Shown here one piece after another: positions 43,142 through 52,066 of a DNA stretch of 64,000 bases; the stretch's first letter is position 1; each line of letters begins with the position of its first letter. Made by a program: the position numbers and the translations under genes. The stretch lies in contig OMYF01000002.1 in NCBI GenBank assembly GCA_900315205.1, positions 26,981 to 90,980 on the forward strand, written 5' to 3'. This DNA comes from an uncultured Acidaminococcus sp. Its GTDB lineage: Bacteria > Bacillota > Negativicutes > Acidaminococcales > Acidaminococcaceae. A model generated the notes under the pieces. That model saw only the letters and a list, made by a program, of their open reading frames with translations. It was not told the DNA's origin and searched no databases.

Positions 43142-43681
43142 TCACAGTGCCGTCCAGTTGCGGCGCGAGGACGTCAGCAGGCAGACGCGTCTGACGATTT
43201 TTGGAAGATCATAATCCATATCATGCTTCAGCCAGTCAAAGAAAAGACCTTTTACGACGGAACTCCAGTAGCGGACGAGCAGCTTTGCATCTTCCCGTCT
43301 CAGAGCAGACTGCTTCATCATACGATGGACGCGCCGTACGGAAAAACGCGTGCACAGGATGGTGATTTCTTTTTCGAGGCAGGCCTGCATTTCGGAATGG
43401 TACAGGTTGCGCAGGATGCTCTTGTATTGATCCGCTACGAGAACGATATAGAGCACAAAGGTAAGGGGACGCTTGAAATCACGGTCCACCCGGTACAGTT
43501 CCCGCATTCCCTGCTGCAGGAGATGCTGGATCAGATCAGGGATATCTGCATAGTGGTAGTAGAAAGTGTTTCGGTTGATTTCGCACCGCGCCACGATGTC
43601 CGTTACAGTGATTTTACTGTAAGGACGCTCCTGGAGCAGGTCCAGGACGGCTTTGGTGATCAGTTTTTCTGTAATCCGCAT
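43142..43681 (-). CDS. TetR/AcrR-family transcriptional regulator
   Basis: 179 residues. The N-terminal helix-turn-helix is clear: KAVLDLLQERPYSKITVTDI then CEINRNTFYYHYADIPDL, the TetR recognition helix with F-Y-x-H-Y. The ligand-binding remainder is diverged, as usual. Start set by AAAGGAGG before ATG. Divergent from the radical SAM gene at 44117, so it probably controls itself and that gene; three TTCGAAT copies lie between. Confidence 0.85.
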   Translation of the reverse strand: MRITEKLITKAVLDLLQERPYSKITVTDIVARCEINRNTFYYHYADIPDLIQHLLQQGMRELYRVDRDFKRPLTFVLYIVLVADQYKSILRNLYHSEMQACLEKEITILCTRFSVRRVHRMMKQSALRREDAKLLVRYWSSVVKGLFFDWLKHDMDYDLPKIVRRVCLLTSSRRNWTAL

Positions 43682-43933
43682 AAGGGGCGCCTCCTTTGCT
43701 GTAATTTGGGTTCCATACCAATGCGATTATTTTTCTATTTTACCGCATTTTCCTGTTTTTGGAAAACAGCAGTCACGGACGGCATTGTACATCCGTCAGG
43801 GATCCCTGTCAATTGCCCGAATGGCAGAGCGCAGAGACCGGTGATTCCGCCAAAAGGGGACTGCTCTGCTGCAGCAGGGACGTTTGTACAGCGTTTTTCC
43901 CGGCAGGGAACAGGATTTTTGCAGTGGCTATGG

Positions 43934-44081
43934 TTCGAATATTGTCTGTTTTTAGGCAAAACGGCATTGCTTGTTCGAATTTATTCATTGTGTTCATACC
44001 TGTTGATGGCAATTTCAGGCAAATTGTACTAGCATAGATGAAGGAATTTAGCAGTCTCCACCTGTAGCTGCTAATTCGAAT
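43934..44081. promoter_or_regulatory. Three TTCGAAT motifs in a divergent promoter region
   Basis: TTCGAAT at 43934-43940, 43974-43980 and 44075-44081, i.e. spaced 40 and 101 bases. Core TTCGAA is self-complementary. Candidate binding sites of the adjacent TetR regulator. A further inverted repeat TTGCAC...GTGCAA lies at about 44085-44101, before the radical SAM binding site. Confidence 0.4.
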
Positions 44082-44116
44082 CGATTGCACGGGATGTGCA
44101 AGTGGAGGCGTGGAAA

Positions 44117-45511
44117 ATGAATTTCAAAACAGAATTACAGAAACTGGGTCTCGAGGAAGCGATCCATTATGTCTATCAGGACCCGCTGAAAAACCTGAAC
44201 CGGATCCTAGCCTGGGCCGACTCTTTCGATGATTCCCATTACGCGGGTGCCCGCAGGGCTATCCATGAAGTACTGGATCAGCCAAATCATCCGTACCGTC
44301 AATATATTAAAAATATTCTAGCGAATGTCGATGAAAAAGTAGCCAAGCGCATTTTGGTCAATTTCTTTATCAATGCCGATCTGATCGGATGGAAGAAACA
44401 GCAGCGCTACAGGGACAAATACGGCTGCAACGTGCCCTGGACGATCCTGCTGGATCCGACGAGTGCCTGCAACCTGCACTGCACGGGCTGCTGGGCTGCT
44501 GAGTATGGCCACCGCCTGAACCTTTCTCTCGATGAAATCGACGATATCATCCGGCAGGGAACTGAACTCGGTGTGTATATGTACATCTATACGGGCGGGG
44601 AGCCCCTGGTGCGCAAGCATGATCTCATTACGCTCTGTGAGCGTCACCCGGACTGCATCTTCCTGACTTTCACGAACGGGACCCTCATCGACGAGGCCTT
44701 TGCTGATGATATGCTCCGCGTGGGAAATCTGGTACCCGCCATTTCACTGGAAGGTTTTGAAAAGGCAACGGATGGGCGCCGCGGCAGCGGGGTCTACGAT
44801 AAAGTCATCAAAGCGATGGAACTCCTGCGCCGCAAGAAACTCTTCTTTGGCATTTCTTCGTGCTATACAAGGAAGAATTTTGATTCCATCACGTCCGAAG
44901 AATATTTCGATATGCTTATCGAAAAGGGCGCTTACTTTATCTGGTATTTCCATTACATGCCCGTAGGGAACGATGCCTCTGTGGATCTGCTGCCGACAAC
45001 AGAACAGCGTGTGGAGATTTACCGCCGGATCCGTAAATATCGTACGGAGAAGCCGCTTTTTGCCATCGACTTCCAGAACGACGGTGAATACGTGGGCGGC
45101 TGCATTGCCGGCGGCCGCAGATATCTGCATATCAATGCAAACGGGGATATCGATCCCTGTGTCTTTATCCATTATTCCGATTCCAATATCCATAACAAGA
45201 CAATCCTGGAAGCCCTTCGCTCTCCGCTCTTCATGGCCTACCATGACGGTCAGCCCTTCAACCATAATATGCTGCAGCCCTGCCCGATGCTGGAAAATCC
45301 TGAAAAACTCCGGGCTATGGTCAAAGCTTCGGGAGCTGTATCGACGGATCTGCAGTCCCGGGAATCTGTGGATCATCTCTGTGCCAAATGTGATGAGTAT
45401 GCCCGTACGTGGGCGCCCGATGCCGCCCGTCTCTGGTCAGAGAGCCAGGCCGGCAAAAAAGACAGGAGCCTGAAGCAGGCCTGTGACATCGGCAAAAATG
45501 CTGCTGACTGA
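44117..45511 (+). CDS. Radical SAM protein with extra C-terminal cysteine sites, function unknown
   Basis: 464 residues. An all-helical N-terminal ~110 residues precede the radical SAM core: SACNLHCTGCWA supplies the C-x3-C-x2-C cluster ligands (about 123-130), with YTGGEPLVR as the glycine-rich SAM-binding motif. The C-terminal part has further cysteines (YVGGCIAGG, DIDPCVF, QPCPMLENP, HLCAKCDE), suggesting a SPASM-like auxiliary cluster. Such proteins modify peptides, proteins or lipids; no precursor peptide is seen next to it. Start at ATG 44117 with GTGGAGGCG upstream. Divergent TetR regulator and own terminator: a single-gene regulated unit. Confidence 0.85.
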   Translation: MNFKTELQKLGLEEAIHYVYQDPLKNLNRILAWADSFDDSHYAGARRAIHEVLDQPNHPYRQYIKNILANVDEKVAKRILVNFFINADLIGWKKQQRYRDKYGCNVPWTILLDPTSACNLHCTGCWAAEYGHRLNLSLDEIDDIIRQGTELGVYMYIYTGGEPLVRKHDLITLCERHPDCIFLTFTNGTLIDEAFADDMLRVGNLVPAISLEGFEKATDGRRGSGVYDKVIKAMELLRRKKLFFGISSCYTRKNFDSITSEEYFDMLIEKGAYFIWYFHYMPVGNDASVDLLPTTEQRVEIYRRIRKYRTEKPLFAIDFQNDGEYVGGCIAGGRRYLHINANGDIDPCVFIHYSDSNIHNKTILEALRSPLFMAYHDGQPFNHNMLQPCPMLENPEKLRAMVKASGAVSTDLQSRESVDHLCAKCDEYARTWAPDAARLWSESQAGKKDRSLKQACDIGKNAAD

Positions 45512-45533
45512 GTCCATAACGATCTTTTGAAAA

Positions 45534-45567
45534 TGCCGCAACGGAAAAAACGCTGCGGCGTTTTTTA
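45534..45567 (+). terminator. Terminator after the radical SAM gene
   Basis: TGCCGCAACG (from 45534) pairs with CGCTGCGGC, one internal mismatch, followed by GTTTTTT. Confidence 0.75.
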
Positions 45568-45728
45568 TATCGGTAAATGAGCTCTGCCTCAGGGAGGGAA
45601 CGCCGTGCTTTTGACAGAAGTGCATGATTTCAGGGAGCAGATCGGGCACTCCGGGTGGAAAGCCGGAAACAGTGCCCTGCGGCGGATACTATGTTCAGCA
45701 GGCATGGGAAATCATAAAAAATGAGCAT

Positions 45729-45757
45729 TTCACAGGAAACCCGTCTCTTTGTAGAAT
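45729..45757 (+). promoter_or_regulatory. Promoter of the aldo/keto reductase
   Basis: TTCACA, 17 bases, TAGAAT. Confidence 0.55.
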
Positions 45758-45830
45758 AATAAAAGGAACGTCTGCAGCGTAAGATGAGAACCGGCTGCAG
45801 GCCGGATCCGGAAAGAGGGGGATTGACAGT

Positions 45831-46970
45831 ATGGATCATTCGTTTCCTGAAATGAAGGGATATTTCGGCTTTGGCTGTATGCGGCTGCCGATGCAGGGCG
45901 ATGCAGTGGACCTGGTACAGTTCCGGGATATGGTCGATCTTTTTTTGGAGTCAGGCTTCAATTATTTTGACACGGCCCATCCGTATCTCAACGGGAAATC
46001 GGAACTGGCGATCCGGGACGGCCTGACGGGCAGGTATCCCAGGGAGCGTTTTTTGCTGACGGACAAATTGACGGAACCGTATTTTCAGAAAGAGGAGGAT
46101 ATCCGCCCATTCTTTCAGAAACAGCTGGAGTGGTGCGGTGTGGATTATTTCGATTTTTATCTGATGCATGCCCAGGGCCTGACAAATTATGACAAGTTCA
46201 AGAGGTGCCGTGCTTATGAAACAGCATTTGAACTGAAAAAAGAAGGCCGGATCCGGCATGTGGGCATCAGTTTCCATGATAAGGCGGATGTCCTGGACCG
46301 CATCCTGACGGAGTATCCTCAGATCGAAATCGTGCAGATCCAGTTCAATTATCTGGATTATGATGATGCTTCTGTGGAAAGCCGCAAGGTATATGAGGTG
46401 GCTCGGAAACATCACAAACCGCTGCTTGTCATGGAACCGGTCAAGGGCGGCAGCCTGGTGAACCTGCCGGCGGATGCCCGGAAAGTATTTGATGATTTGA
46501 ACCGGGAGGAGGGAACATCGCATTCCAGCGCCAGTTATGCAATCCGGCTCGCGGCCGGTTTCGACGGGATCCGCATGGTCCTGTCCGGCATGAGCACACT
46601 GGAACAGATGCAGGATAACATTTCCTATATGAAAGGCTTCAAGCCTCTCAGCGAAAAGGAAATGGCTGCTGTCGGGAAAGTCCGGAAGATCTTTTCGTCT
46701 TTGGAGATGATTCCCTGCACGAGCTGCCACTACTGCGTGGAAGAGAACCACTGTCCAAAGGATATCCGGATCCCGGATCTTTTTGCCTGCCTGAACAAGA
46801 AGCTTGTCTTCAAGGACTGGAATACGAATTTCTATTATAATAATGTACTGACCCACGGCCACGGCAAGGCCAGCGACTGCGTACGCTGCGGCCAGTGTGA
46901 GAAAGTCTGTCCGCAGCATCTGGAAATCCGGAAACTGCTGCAGCAGGTCGCACAGGAGTTCGAAAAATAA
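45831..46970 (+). CDS. Aldo/keto reductase with C-terminal 4Fe-4S domain
   Basis: 379 residues. Barrel domain with the AKR catalytic set: Asp and Tyr in FDTAHPYLNG, Lys in LLTDKL and His in LMHAQ. The C-terminal ~100 residues carry CTSCHYCVEENHCP and CVRCGQCEKVCP, ligands for one or two 4Fe-4S clusters. This fused type is common in anaerobes; electrons probably come from a ferredoxin- or flavodoxin-like donor, and the flavodoxin gene right after it is suggestive. Substrate unknown. AGAGGGGGATTG before ATG. Confidence 0.9.
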   Translation: MDHSFPEMKGYFGFGCMRLPMQGDAVDLVQFRDMVDLFLESGFNYFDTAHPYLNGKSELAIRDGLTGRYPRERFLLTDKLTEPYFQKEEDIRPFFQKQLEWCGVDYFDFYLMHAQGLTNYDKFKRCRAYETAFELKKEGRIRHVGISFHDKADVLDRILTEYPQIEIVQIQFNYLDYDDASVESRKVYEVARKHHKPLLVMEPVKGGSLVNLPADARKVFDDLNREEGTSHSSASYAIRLAAGFDGIRMVLSGMSTLEQMQDNISYMKGFKPLSEKEMAAVGKVRKIFSSLEMIPCTSCHYCVEENHCPKDIRIPDLFACLNKKLVFKDWNTNFYYNNVLTHGHGKASDCVRCGQCEKVCPQHLEIRKLLQQVAQEFEK

Positions 46971-47025
46971 AAGAAGGAGCTGCCGGATACAGGCCGCGCG
47001 TCACTGCAGAATGGAGGCCATGGAA

Positions 47026-47502
47026 ATGACGAAAAGACTGGTCGCTTATTTCAGCGCCACAGGGACGACCCGCAAGATGGCTGAAAGCATCGCTGCCGCA
47101 GCGGGCGGGGATCTTTATGAAATTGAGCCCAAAGTGCCCTATACAGCACGGGACCTGGACTGGACGGACAGGAATTCCCGCAGCAGCCGGGAAAAGGATG
47201 ATCCAGCGTCCCGTCCGGAAATCAAACCGGGAAAAAGGATCACCGCTTCCTATGATGTAATCTTTTTGGGTTTTCCCATCTGGTGGTATACGGCGCCCCG
47301 GATCATCAGGACCTTCCTGGAAAGCTATGACTTTTCCGGCAGGAAGATCATCCTCTTTGCCACTTCCGGCGGCAGCGGCCTGGGGAGCACGGCGCGTGAC
47401 CTCAGATCATCGGCACCGGGTGCGGAGATCCTGGATGGCCGGGTCTTCCACCATCCGTCAAAAGAAGAAATTGCAAAATGGGTTAAAAAAGTAACGGCAT
47501 AA
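47026..47502 (+). CDS. Flavodoxin
   Basis: 158 residues. The FMN phosphate loop is YFSATGTTRKMAE, and FPIWWYTAPRIIRTFLES is the second FMN loop of the flavodoxin_4-type group. Start at ATG 47026, eight bases after GGAGG. Lies 55 bases after the aldo/keto reductase with no promoter between, so probably one operon in which it could serve as the electron carrier. Confidence 0.85.
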   Translation: MTKRLVAYFSATGTTRKMAESIAAAAGGDLYEIEPKVPYTARDLDWTDRNSRSSREKDDPASRPEIKPGKRITASYDVIFLGFPIWWYTAPRIIRTFLESYDFSGRKIILFATSGGSGLGSTARDLRSSAPGAEILDGRVFHHPSKEEIAKWVKKVTA

Positions 47503-47512
47503 AAACAGAAAG

Positions 47513-47545
47513 GGCTGTGGATCCTGCGGCAGTATCCACAGCCCG
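47513..47545 (-). terminator. Terminator of the minus-strand M20 gene
   Basis: GGGCTGTGGAT (47513-47523) with ATCCACAGCCC (47535-47545), perfect; on the minus strand it is followed by TTTCTGTTTTTA. May also serve the flavodoxin operon. Confidence 0.7.
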
Positions 47546-47604
47546 CTGCGGGAGTCCTGGTCCATGGCTGTAACTGGCGTGGACAGAGGGCTCCCTTTAT
47601 GTTT

Positions 47605-48750
47605 TCAGCAATCTTCTTCACACAGCCGCAGGAAGAGGGAAGCAGCCGTTTCCAGGATATTATCATTGAAGTCGTAATCGGGCTGATGGGGTGCGGGCCA
47701 GTCCATGCCGTTTCCGACATAGAACATGGCACCCGGGCAAGCCTTGAGATACCAGCCGAAATCCTCCGACGGACGCCAGGGTTCCGGCATGGGTGCAAGG
47801 GTAAGGCCCAGACTGCAGGCGGCTTTGCGGACCCGTTCGGCACAGCGCGGCGTGTTGACTGTCGCCGGGAAAGGATCTCTTTCGGCAAAAGACACTTTCA
47901 ATCCATCACGGACCGCCAGAGAGCGCGCACGGTCCCGAAGCTGGTTTTCCAGACGCAGCAGATCGCTTTCTTCATCGGCACGGAGCGTAACGGAGAAGGT
48001 GCCTTCACCGGGCGAAATCCCAAAATCCTCACCGCCGACGTTCAGTCCGATGATCGTAAGCAGCAGGGTCTTGTCGGTGGACGTTCCGGCCTGTTCCGCC
48101 AGGTCCGCTGCGTAAAGGGCGAGCCGTGCCAGGGCCTGGGCAGGATTCCTGCCTTTTTCCGGCGTGCCTGCATGGCTCTTGCGTCCGATGAAATGCACGG
48201 TCAGTCCTTTGGAGGCGCATTGCGTCAGTCTGTCGCGGACCATGACCGCATTTTCCGGATATCCGCTCAGATTGTGGAAGGCATAGACTTCTTCCACACC
48301 GGCTTCTTTCAGGAAATCAGCACAGCTCTTGCCTCCCTTTCCCGTTTCTTCGGCGGACTGGAAAATGAGATATACGGGACGGTGGATCCGTGCATCCTTC
48401 CGGAGCAGCAGTGCCGCTGCGGCAAGTGCGGACGAATGGCCATCGTGGCCGCATTTATGGGCGATGCCGGCTGTTGTGGAGCCGTAGGGCAGAGCGATGG
48501 CTTCCGGGACCGGCAGGGCATCCATGTCGGCCCGCAGGGCGACAGGCCCCTCTCCATGCTGCCCCGCCGGTTCATAATGTGCGTAGAACCAGTCTCCCTT
48601 GTCGACAAGTTCCAGATCCGTGCGGTCAGCCAGAAATGCCATGAGGTATTTTTTAGTTTCTTTTTCCTTTCCCGACAGTTCCGGGTGTGCGTGCAGATAT
48701 CTCCGTAACGACCGGATTTCGTTCCAGTCGAGCATTGTCCTGATGTCCAT
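47605..48750 (-). CDS. M20-family amidohydrolase
   Basis: 381 residues, full length. Motifs: HAHPELSGKE, LRADMDALP, HKCGHDGHSS (metal ligands), FQSAEETGKGG (catalytic Glu), VEEVYAFHNLSG and SHAGTPEKG. This is the IAA-amino-acid/N-acyl-amino-acid hydrolase group, which frees amino acids from N-acyl conjugates. It is a second M20 enzyme in the window, distinct from the one at 18314. Start set by CAGGAAG. Own terminator. Confidence 0.88.
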   Translation of the reverse strand: MDIRTMLDWNEIRSLRRYLHAHPELSGKEKETKKYLMAFLADRTDLELVDKGDWFYAHYEPAGQHGEGPVALRADMDALPVPEAIALPYGSTTAGIAHKCGHDGHSSALAAAALLLRKDARIHRPVYLIFQSAEETGKGGKSCADFLKEAGVEEVYAFHNLSGYPENAVMVRDRLTQCASKGLTVHFIGRKSHAGTPEKGRNPAQALARLALYAADLAEQAGTSTDKTLLLTIIGLNVGGEDFGISPGEGTFSVTLRADEESDLLRLENQLRDRARSLAVRDGLKVSFAERDPFPATVNTPRCAERVRKAACSLGLTLAPMPEPWRPSEDFGWYLKACPGAMFYVGNGMDWPAPHQPDYDFNDNILETAASLFLRLCEEDC

Positions 48751-48895
48751 TTTTCCACTTCCTGTTCTCTGGAGGATCGCTTCCGTTTGTATTGTATCAC
48801 ATCAGGAATGGGAGGGGGATACGGGGCACAGTTGTCCTGTCATTTTAACAGAACAGGCTTTTCGGTCCCCGGTCAGGACCCGTGACAGCATAAGA

Positions 48896-48927
48896 AATTC
48901 CCGGCTTTTACTTGAAAGCCGGGAATT
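48896..48927 (-). terminator. Terminator of the peroxide-reductase operon
   Basis: AATTCCCGGCTTT (48896-48908) with AAAGCCGGGAATT (48915-48927), 13 perfect pairs; TTTCTTA follows on the minus strand. Confidence 0.75.
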
Positions 48928-49038
48928 CCTTCAAGGGAAGAAATCTATTGGACAGCGGCCGGGCGGATTGTATGGGGACTTCCGTCATAGCGGAAGGTAA
49001 GCGATTCCCCTTTGCATCCGTCTTTCGGCCGCTATGAC

Positions 49039-50664
49039 TCACTGCAGCAGCGCCAGGATCTCCGGCAGGGTCTTTTTGCCGAAACTGACGGATTTGCCGC
49101 CGTCAACGATCAGGCAGGGTACCCCCATGACATTGTATTTGTCCTTCAGAGCCGGGAAATGGGCCACGTCATATACTTCCGCTGTCACATGAGGGCTGCA
49201 GGCAGCAATATGCTGGGCTGCGGCAACAACTTCCGGGCACAGGGTGCAGGAAAGGGAAACAAGGACCTTCAGGTCATGTTTCTCCAGCCTGCCGATGGCT
49301 TCGGCATCTCGCCCATCGAGCTGCTGCCCCGGTCCGGCAGCGTTGTAGAGTCCCAGCAGGAATGAGGTGAATTCGTGACCGCCGGGAACGCCGTGGAAAG
49401 CCAGTCCCGTCCAGCTGCCGTCGGTCCGTTCGATGCGGACCACGGGGCTGTCAGGGAGCGGAGCGGGGATTTCCTTTATGCTCAGTTTGTCGGTAAGGGC
49501 GCAGAGTTCTTCCAGATATGTCCGCAGCTCCGACGACAGAGAGGAATCATTGCCGGAAAAGACAAAGACCAGGGGAGATTCCATGCGGTCAAACAGTGTC
49601 CGCATCTGCGCTTTCATGTCATTTGTAAAAAGCTGCCCCGCGGTTGGAGCCGCTGCCGCGGCCTCCGGTTCCTGCTGTTTTACGGGGCTGACGGGCTGCC
49701 GGGGGTGGAGTCCCGTGATTTTCTGCTGCCGCGCGGCATAACGTTCCAGCTCCGATGCGGCAAGGGCACCGTCACCGACGGCCGTAACGACCTGACGCAG
49801 GGGCTTGATACAGATGTCTCCGGCAGCATAGACACCGTCCAGAGACGTTTTCTGCATCCGGTCCGTTATGATATAGCCTTTTTCATCACAGGAGACGATA
49901 TCCCGCACGAGCTGGGAAGCCGGAGCATATCCGGCAAAGACGAATACGCCGATGGGTCCGTTGTCTTCGGAATGGAATTCGGTCGTTTCGCCGGTCCTGC
50001 TGTTGGTATAGGTGATCGTCCTGACCGCGGTATCGCCGCTGACGGACTTGACTGAGCAGTGCGGGAGCACGGTGATCTTTTCGTGATTCAGAGCGGGTTC
50101 TGCCACTGCGGAAGCACAGGCAAAGCCATCGCCCCGGATGAGGACCGTTACATGGCGGGCATATTTTGTCAGGAATACACTTTCTTCCGCCGCCGCATAA
50201 CCGCCGCCCACGACGAAGACATCACGTCCTGTAAAAAATTCTCCATCGCAAGTGGCGCAATAGGCCACGCCCCGGCCGCGGAATTCTTTCTCACCGGCAA
50301 ATCCCACCATGCGGGGGCTCGCTCCGGTGGCAATCAGGAGACCGAAGCAGGAAAAGGTGCCCCGGGTCGTTTCCACTTGTTTGACGGGTTCTTCCAGATG
50401 GAGTGCTCTGGCTTCGGCCAGCAGGAATTCGGCCCCGAAACTCTCAGCCTGCCTGCGCATGGTTTCGGTCAGAGCGGCACCGCTGGTACCGGCGACACCG
50501 GGATAATTGACCACGGAATCCGTGATGGTGATCTGGCCTCCGAAATGGTCTTTTTCAAGTACCAGGACACGGTAACGTGCTCTGGCAAGATACAGTGCGG
50601 CAGTCAGACCCGCGGGCCCGCCGCCGATAATGATGACGTCATATAGTTCTTGTGCTGACGGCAT
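49039..50664 (-). CDS. Thioredoxin-reductase/AhpF-like flavoprotein with C-terminal thioredoxin-fold domain
   Basis: 541 residues. The N-terminal two thirds are a TrxR/AhpF core: FAD motif IIGGGPAGLTAALYLAR (13 on), redox pair CATC (136-139), NAD(P)H motif VVGGGYAAAEES and FAD motif GVYAAGDI. A linker rich in Pro/Ala leads to a thioredoxin-fold pair with redox site CTLC (473-476). E. coli AhpF has its thioredoxin-fold domain at the N-terminus; here it is at the C-terminus. It most likely reduces the AhpC encoded just upstream. Start set by AAGGAGGACA. A weak hairpin lies between the two genes. Confidence 0.9.
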   Translation of the reverse strand: MPSAQELYDVIIIGGGPAGLTAALYLARARYRVLVLEKDHFGGQITITDSVVNYPGVAGTSGAALTETMRRQAESFGAEFLLAEARALHLEEPVKQVETTRGTFSCFGLLIATGASPRMVGFAGEKEFRGRGVAYCATCDGEFFTGRDVFVVGGGYAAAEESVFLTKYARHVTVLIRGDGFACASAVAEPALNHEKITVLPHCSVKSVSGDTAVRTITYTNSRTGETTEFHSEDNGPIGVFVFAGYAPASQLVRDIVSCDEKGYIITDRMQKTSLDGVYAAGDICIKPLRQVVTAVGDGALAASELERYAARQQKITGLHPRQPVSPVKQQEPEAAAAAPTAGQLFTNDMKAQMRTLFDRMESPLVFVFSGNDSSLSSELRTYLEELCALTDKLSIKEIPAPLPDSPVVRIERTDGSWTGLAFHGVPGGHEFTSFLLGLYNAAGPGQQLDGRDAEAIGRLEKHDLKVLVSLSCTLCPEVVAAAQHIAACSPHVTAEVYDVAHFPALKDKYNVMGVPCLIVDGGKSVSFGKKTLPEILALLQ

Positions 50665-50688
50665 GTCCTGTCCTCCTTATCCAAAAGT

Positions 50689-50720
50689 GAGGGCGTGAAA
50701 CAAAATTGCCTCACACCCTC
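50689..50720 (-). terminator. Hairpin between ahpC and the reductase gene
   Basis: GAGGGCGTGA (50689-50698) and TCACACCCTC (50711-50720), nine pairs plus one G-T; weak T tract (ACTTTTGG) on the minus strand. It could cut ahpC-only messages and lower reductase expression. Confidence 0.5.
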
Positions 50721-50889
50721 TGAAGATTTTCATTACAAATTGTCCGATGGCGGAAGCTGGCTGAGTCGGACTGGACTGAGCCATAAAGGGAATACAGCAC
50801 TGCGGCACCTCAGGCACAGCCGTATCCGTTAAGGGACCCGGCAGTACTCATACAGGTCCGGGAGAAAGGCCCCGCAGCTGCAAGGAGCC

Positions 50890-51453
50890 TTACAGCTGAC
50901 CCACCAGATCCAGGCTGGGGGTGATGGTTTTTTCGCCGGGCTTCCATTTTGCCGGGCAGACCTGGTCGCCATGCTCATGGACGAACTGGCAGGCCTGGAG
51001 TTTGCGGAACAGCTCATCCGCATTGCGGCCCACGTTGCCGGCACTGACTTCATATGCGGCGATCCTGCCTTCCGGGTTGACGATGAATGTACCCCGTTCA
51101 GCTACGCCGTCCGTTTCGATGTAGACTTCGAAATCGCGGGAGAGTGCGTGTGTCGGGTCGGCCAGCATGGGATAGGCGATCTTGCGGATCTTTTCGGATG
51201 CGTCATGCCAGGCCTTATGGACAAATGCCGTATCGCAGGAAACAGAGTAGATCTCACAGCCCGCATTTTTAAAGTCTTCATATTTTGCAGCCAGGTCTTC
51301 CAGTTCCGTCGGGCACACGAACGTGAAATCCGCCGGATAGAAGAAGAACACGGACCATTTGCCCAGGATATCTTTCTTGGATACATCAAAGATCTGTGCA
51401 TTCTGGAACGCTTTGGCCTTGAATTCGCTGACTTCTTTGTTGATTAAGGACAT
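50890..51453 (-). CDS. ahpC: Alkyl hydroperoxide reductase C (peroxiredoxin)
   Basis: 187 residues, full length. Peroxidatic Cys47 in FTFVCPTELEDL and resolving Cys near 166 in HGDQVCPAKWKPG define a typical 2-Cys AhpC. It reduces hydrogen and organic peroxides using electrons from the reductase encoded downstream. Driven by a consensus promoter (51516-51544) with an inverted repeat at 51492-51507 in the early leader, so it is probably peroxide- or metal-regulated. AAGGAGGG before ATG. Confidence 0.97.
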   Translation of the reverse strand: MSLINKEVSEFKAKAFQNAQIFDVSKKDILGKWSVFFFYPADFTFVCPTELEDLAAKYEDFKNAGCEIYSVSCDTAFVHKAWHDASEKIRKIAYPMLADPTHALSRDFEVYIETDGVAERGTFIVNPEGRIAAYEVSAGNVGRNADELFRKLQACQFVHEHGDQVCPAKWKPGEKTITPSLDLVGQL

Positions 51454-51491
51454 GATTGAAACCCTCCTTGAGTGATTTTAGTGATTTTTAT

Positions 51492-51507
51492 GTTAGGAAT
51501 ATCTAAC
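51492..51507. promoter_or_regulatory. Inverted repeat in the ahpC leader, candidate operator
   Basis: GTTAG-GAATAT-CTAAC, perfect five-base arms, just downstream of the predicted transcription start. Resembles PerR/Fur-type sites loosely (TTAG...CTAA) but with a different centre. Confidence 0.45.
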
Positions 51508-51515
51508 TTGTCTGT

Positions 51516-51544
51516 ATTATAACGAATATCACGCAAGTTGTCAA
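51516..51544 (-). promoter_or_regulatory. Consensus promoter of ahpC
   Basis: On the minus strand a perfect TTGACA, 17 bases, perfect TATAAT. A 16-base AT palindrome (AATAATAATTATTATT, 51543-51558) abuts the -35 box and could be an UP element or operator. Confidence 0.9.
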
Positions 51545-51558
51545 TAATAATTATTATT

Positions 51559-52066
51559 AAATAAAAATTTAATAAAATAGCCTGCAGTCATCCTGTTTTT
51601 TGATCTTTCTGCCAGTAAGTGGGGCTGTCGACGGAATCCGTAACAGTGGACAGGTCTTCGATTTCAGGGAACTGTATAAGGGGCTTTCGGGAAGTCCTTT
51701 GCGGATAAGGCCATCCTGATTCCTGGAGGAAATTCAAACAGCAGTATTCTCCAGGATTTCGCACTTTCATGCGCGGGAGAGATTAAAAGTTTGTTTACCA
51801 TAACCAGCTTCTTCAGTCACAGCGTATGCCGGAAGTCATGGAAGCCATAACTTTGCCTTACACCGGCAGGCTGCCGGATATCCGCAGTCTTATATCAGGG
51901 AAATGCTTGTCCGGTCTTCTGTTTTGCCAAATAAGATAAAACGGCGTGGAGTGGAAATGAAAAAATGAGTGCAGGAGCCCTAAAAGGGTCTGCAGCATGC
52001 TGTCGACGTATTCCTATCCATATGGTAGAATATGACAGTATGACATTATAAGGAGGGTATTTCTGT
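51559..52066. other. Gap without a recognisable gene
   Basis: Divergent gap between ahpC and the MetE-like gene. A TAGAAT box (52026-52031) near the right end probably belongs to the latter, with a poor -35. I looked for an S-box (SAM riboswitch) and saw none. One CCGGCAGG-CTGCCGG-like short hairpin near 51865; otherwise nothing. Confidence 0.5.

Noticed and set aside
51559..52066. SAM riboswitch (S-box) before the MetE-like gene
   Set aside because: Expected because some yxjG homologues have one, but no S-box core sequence was found.
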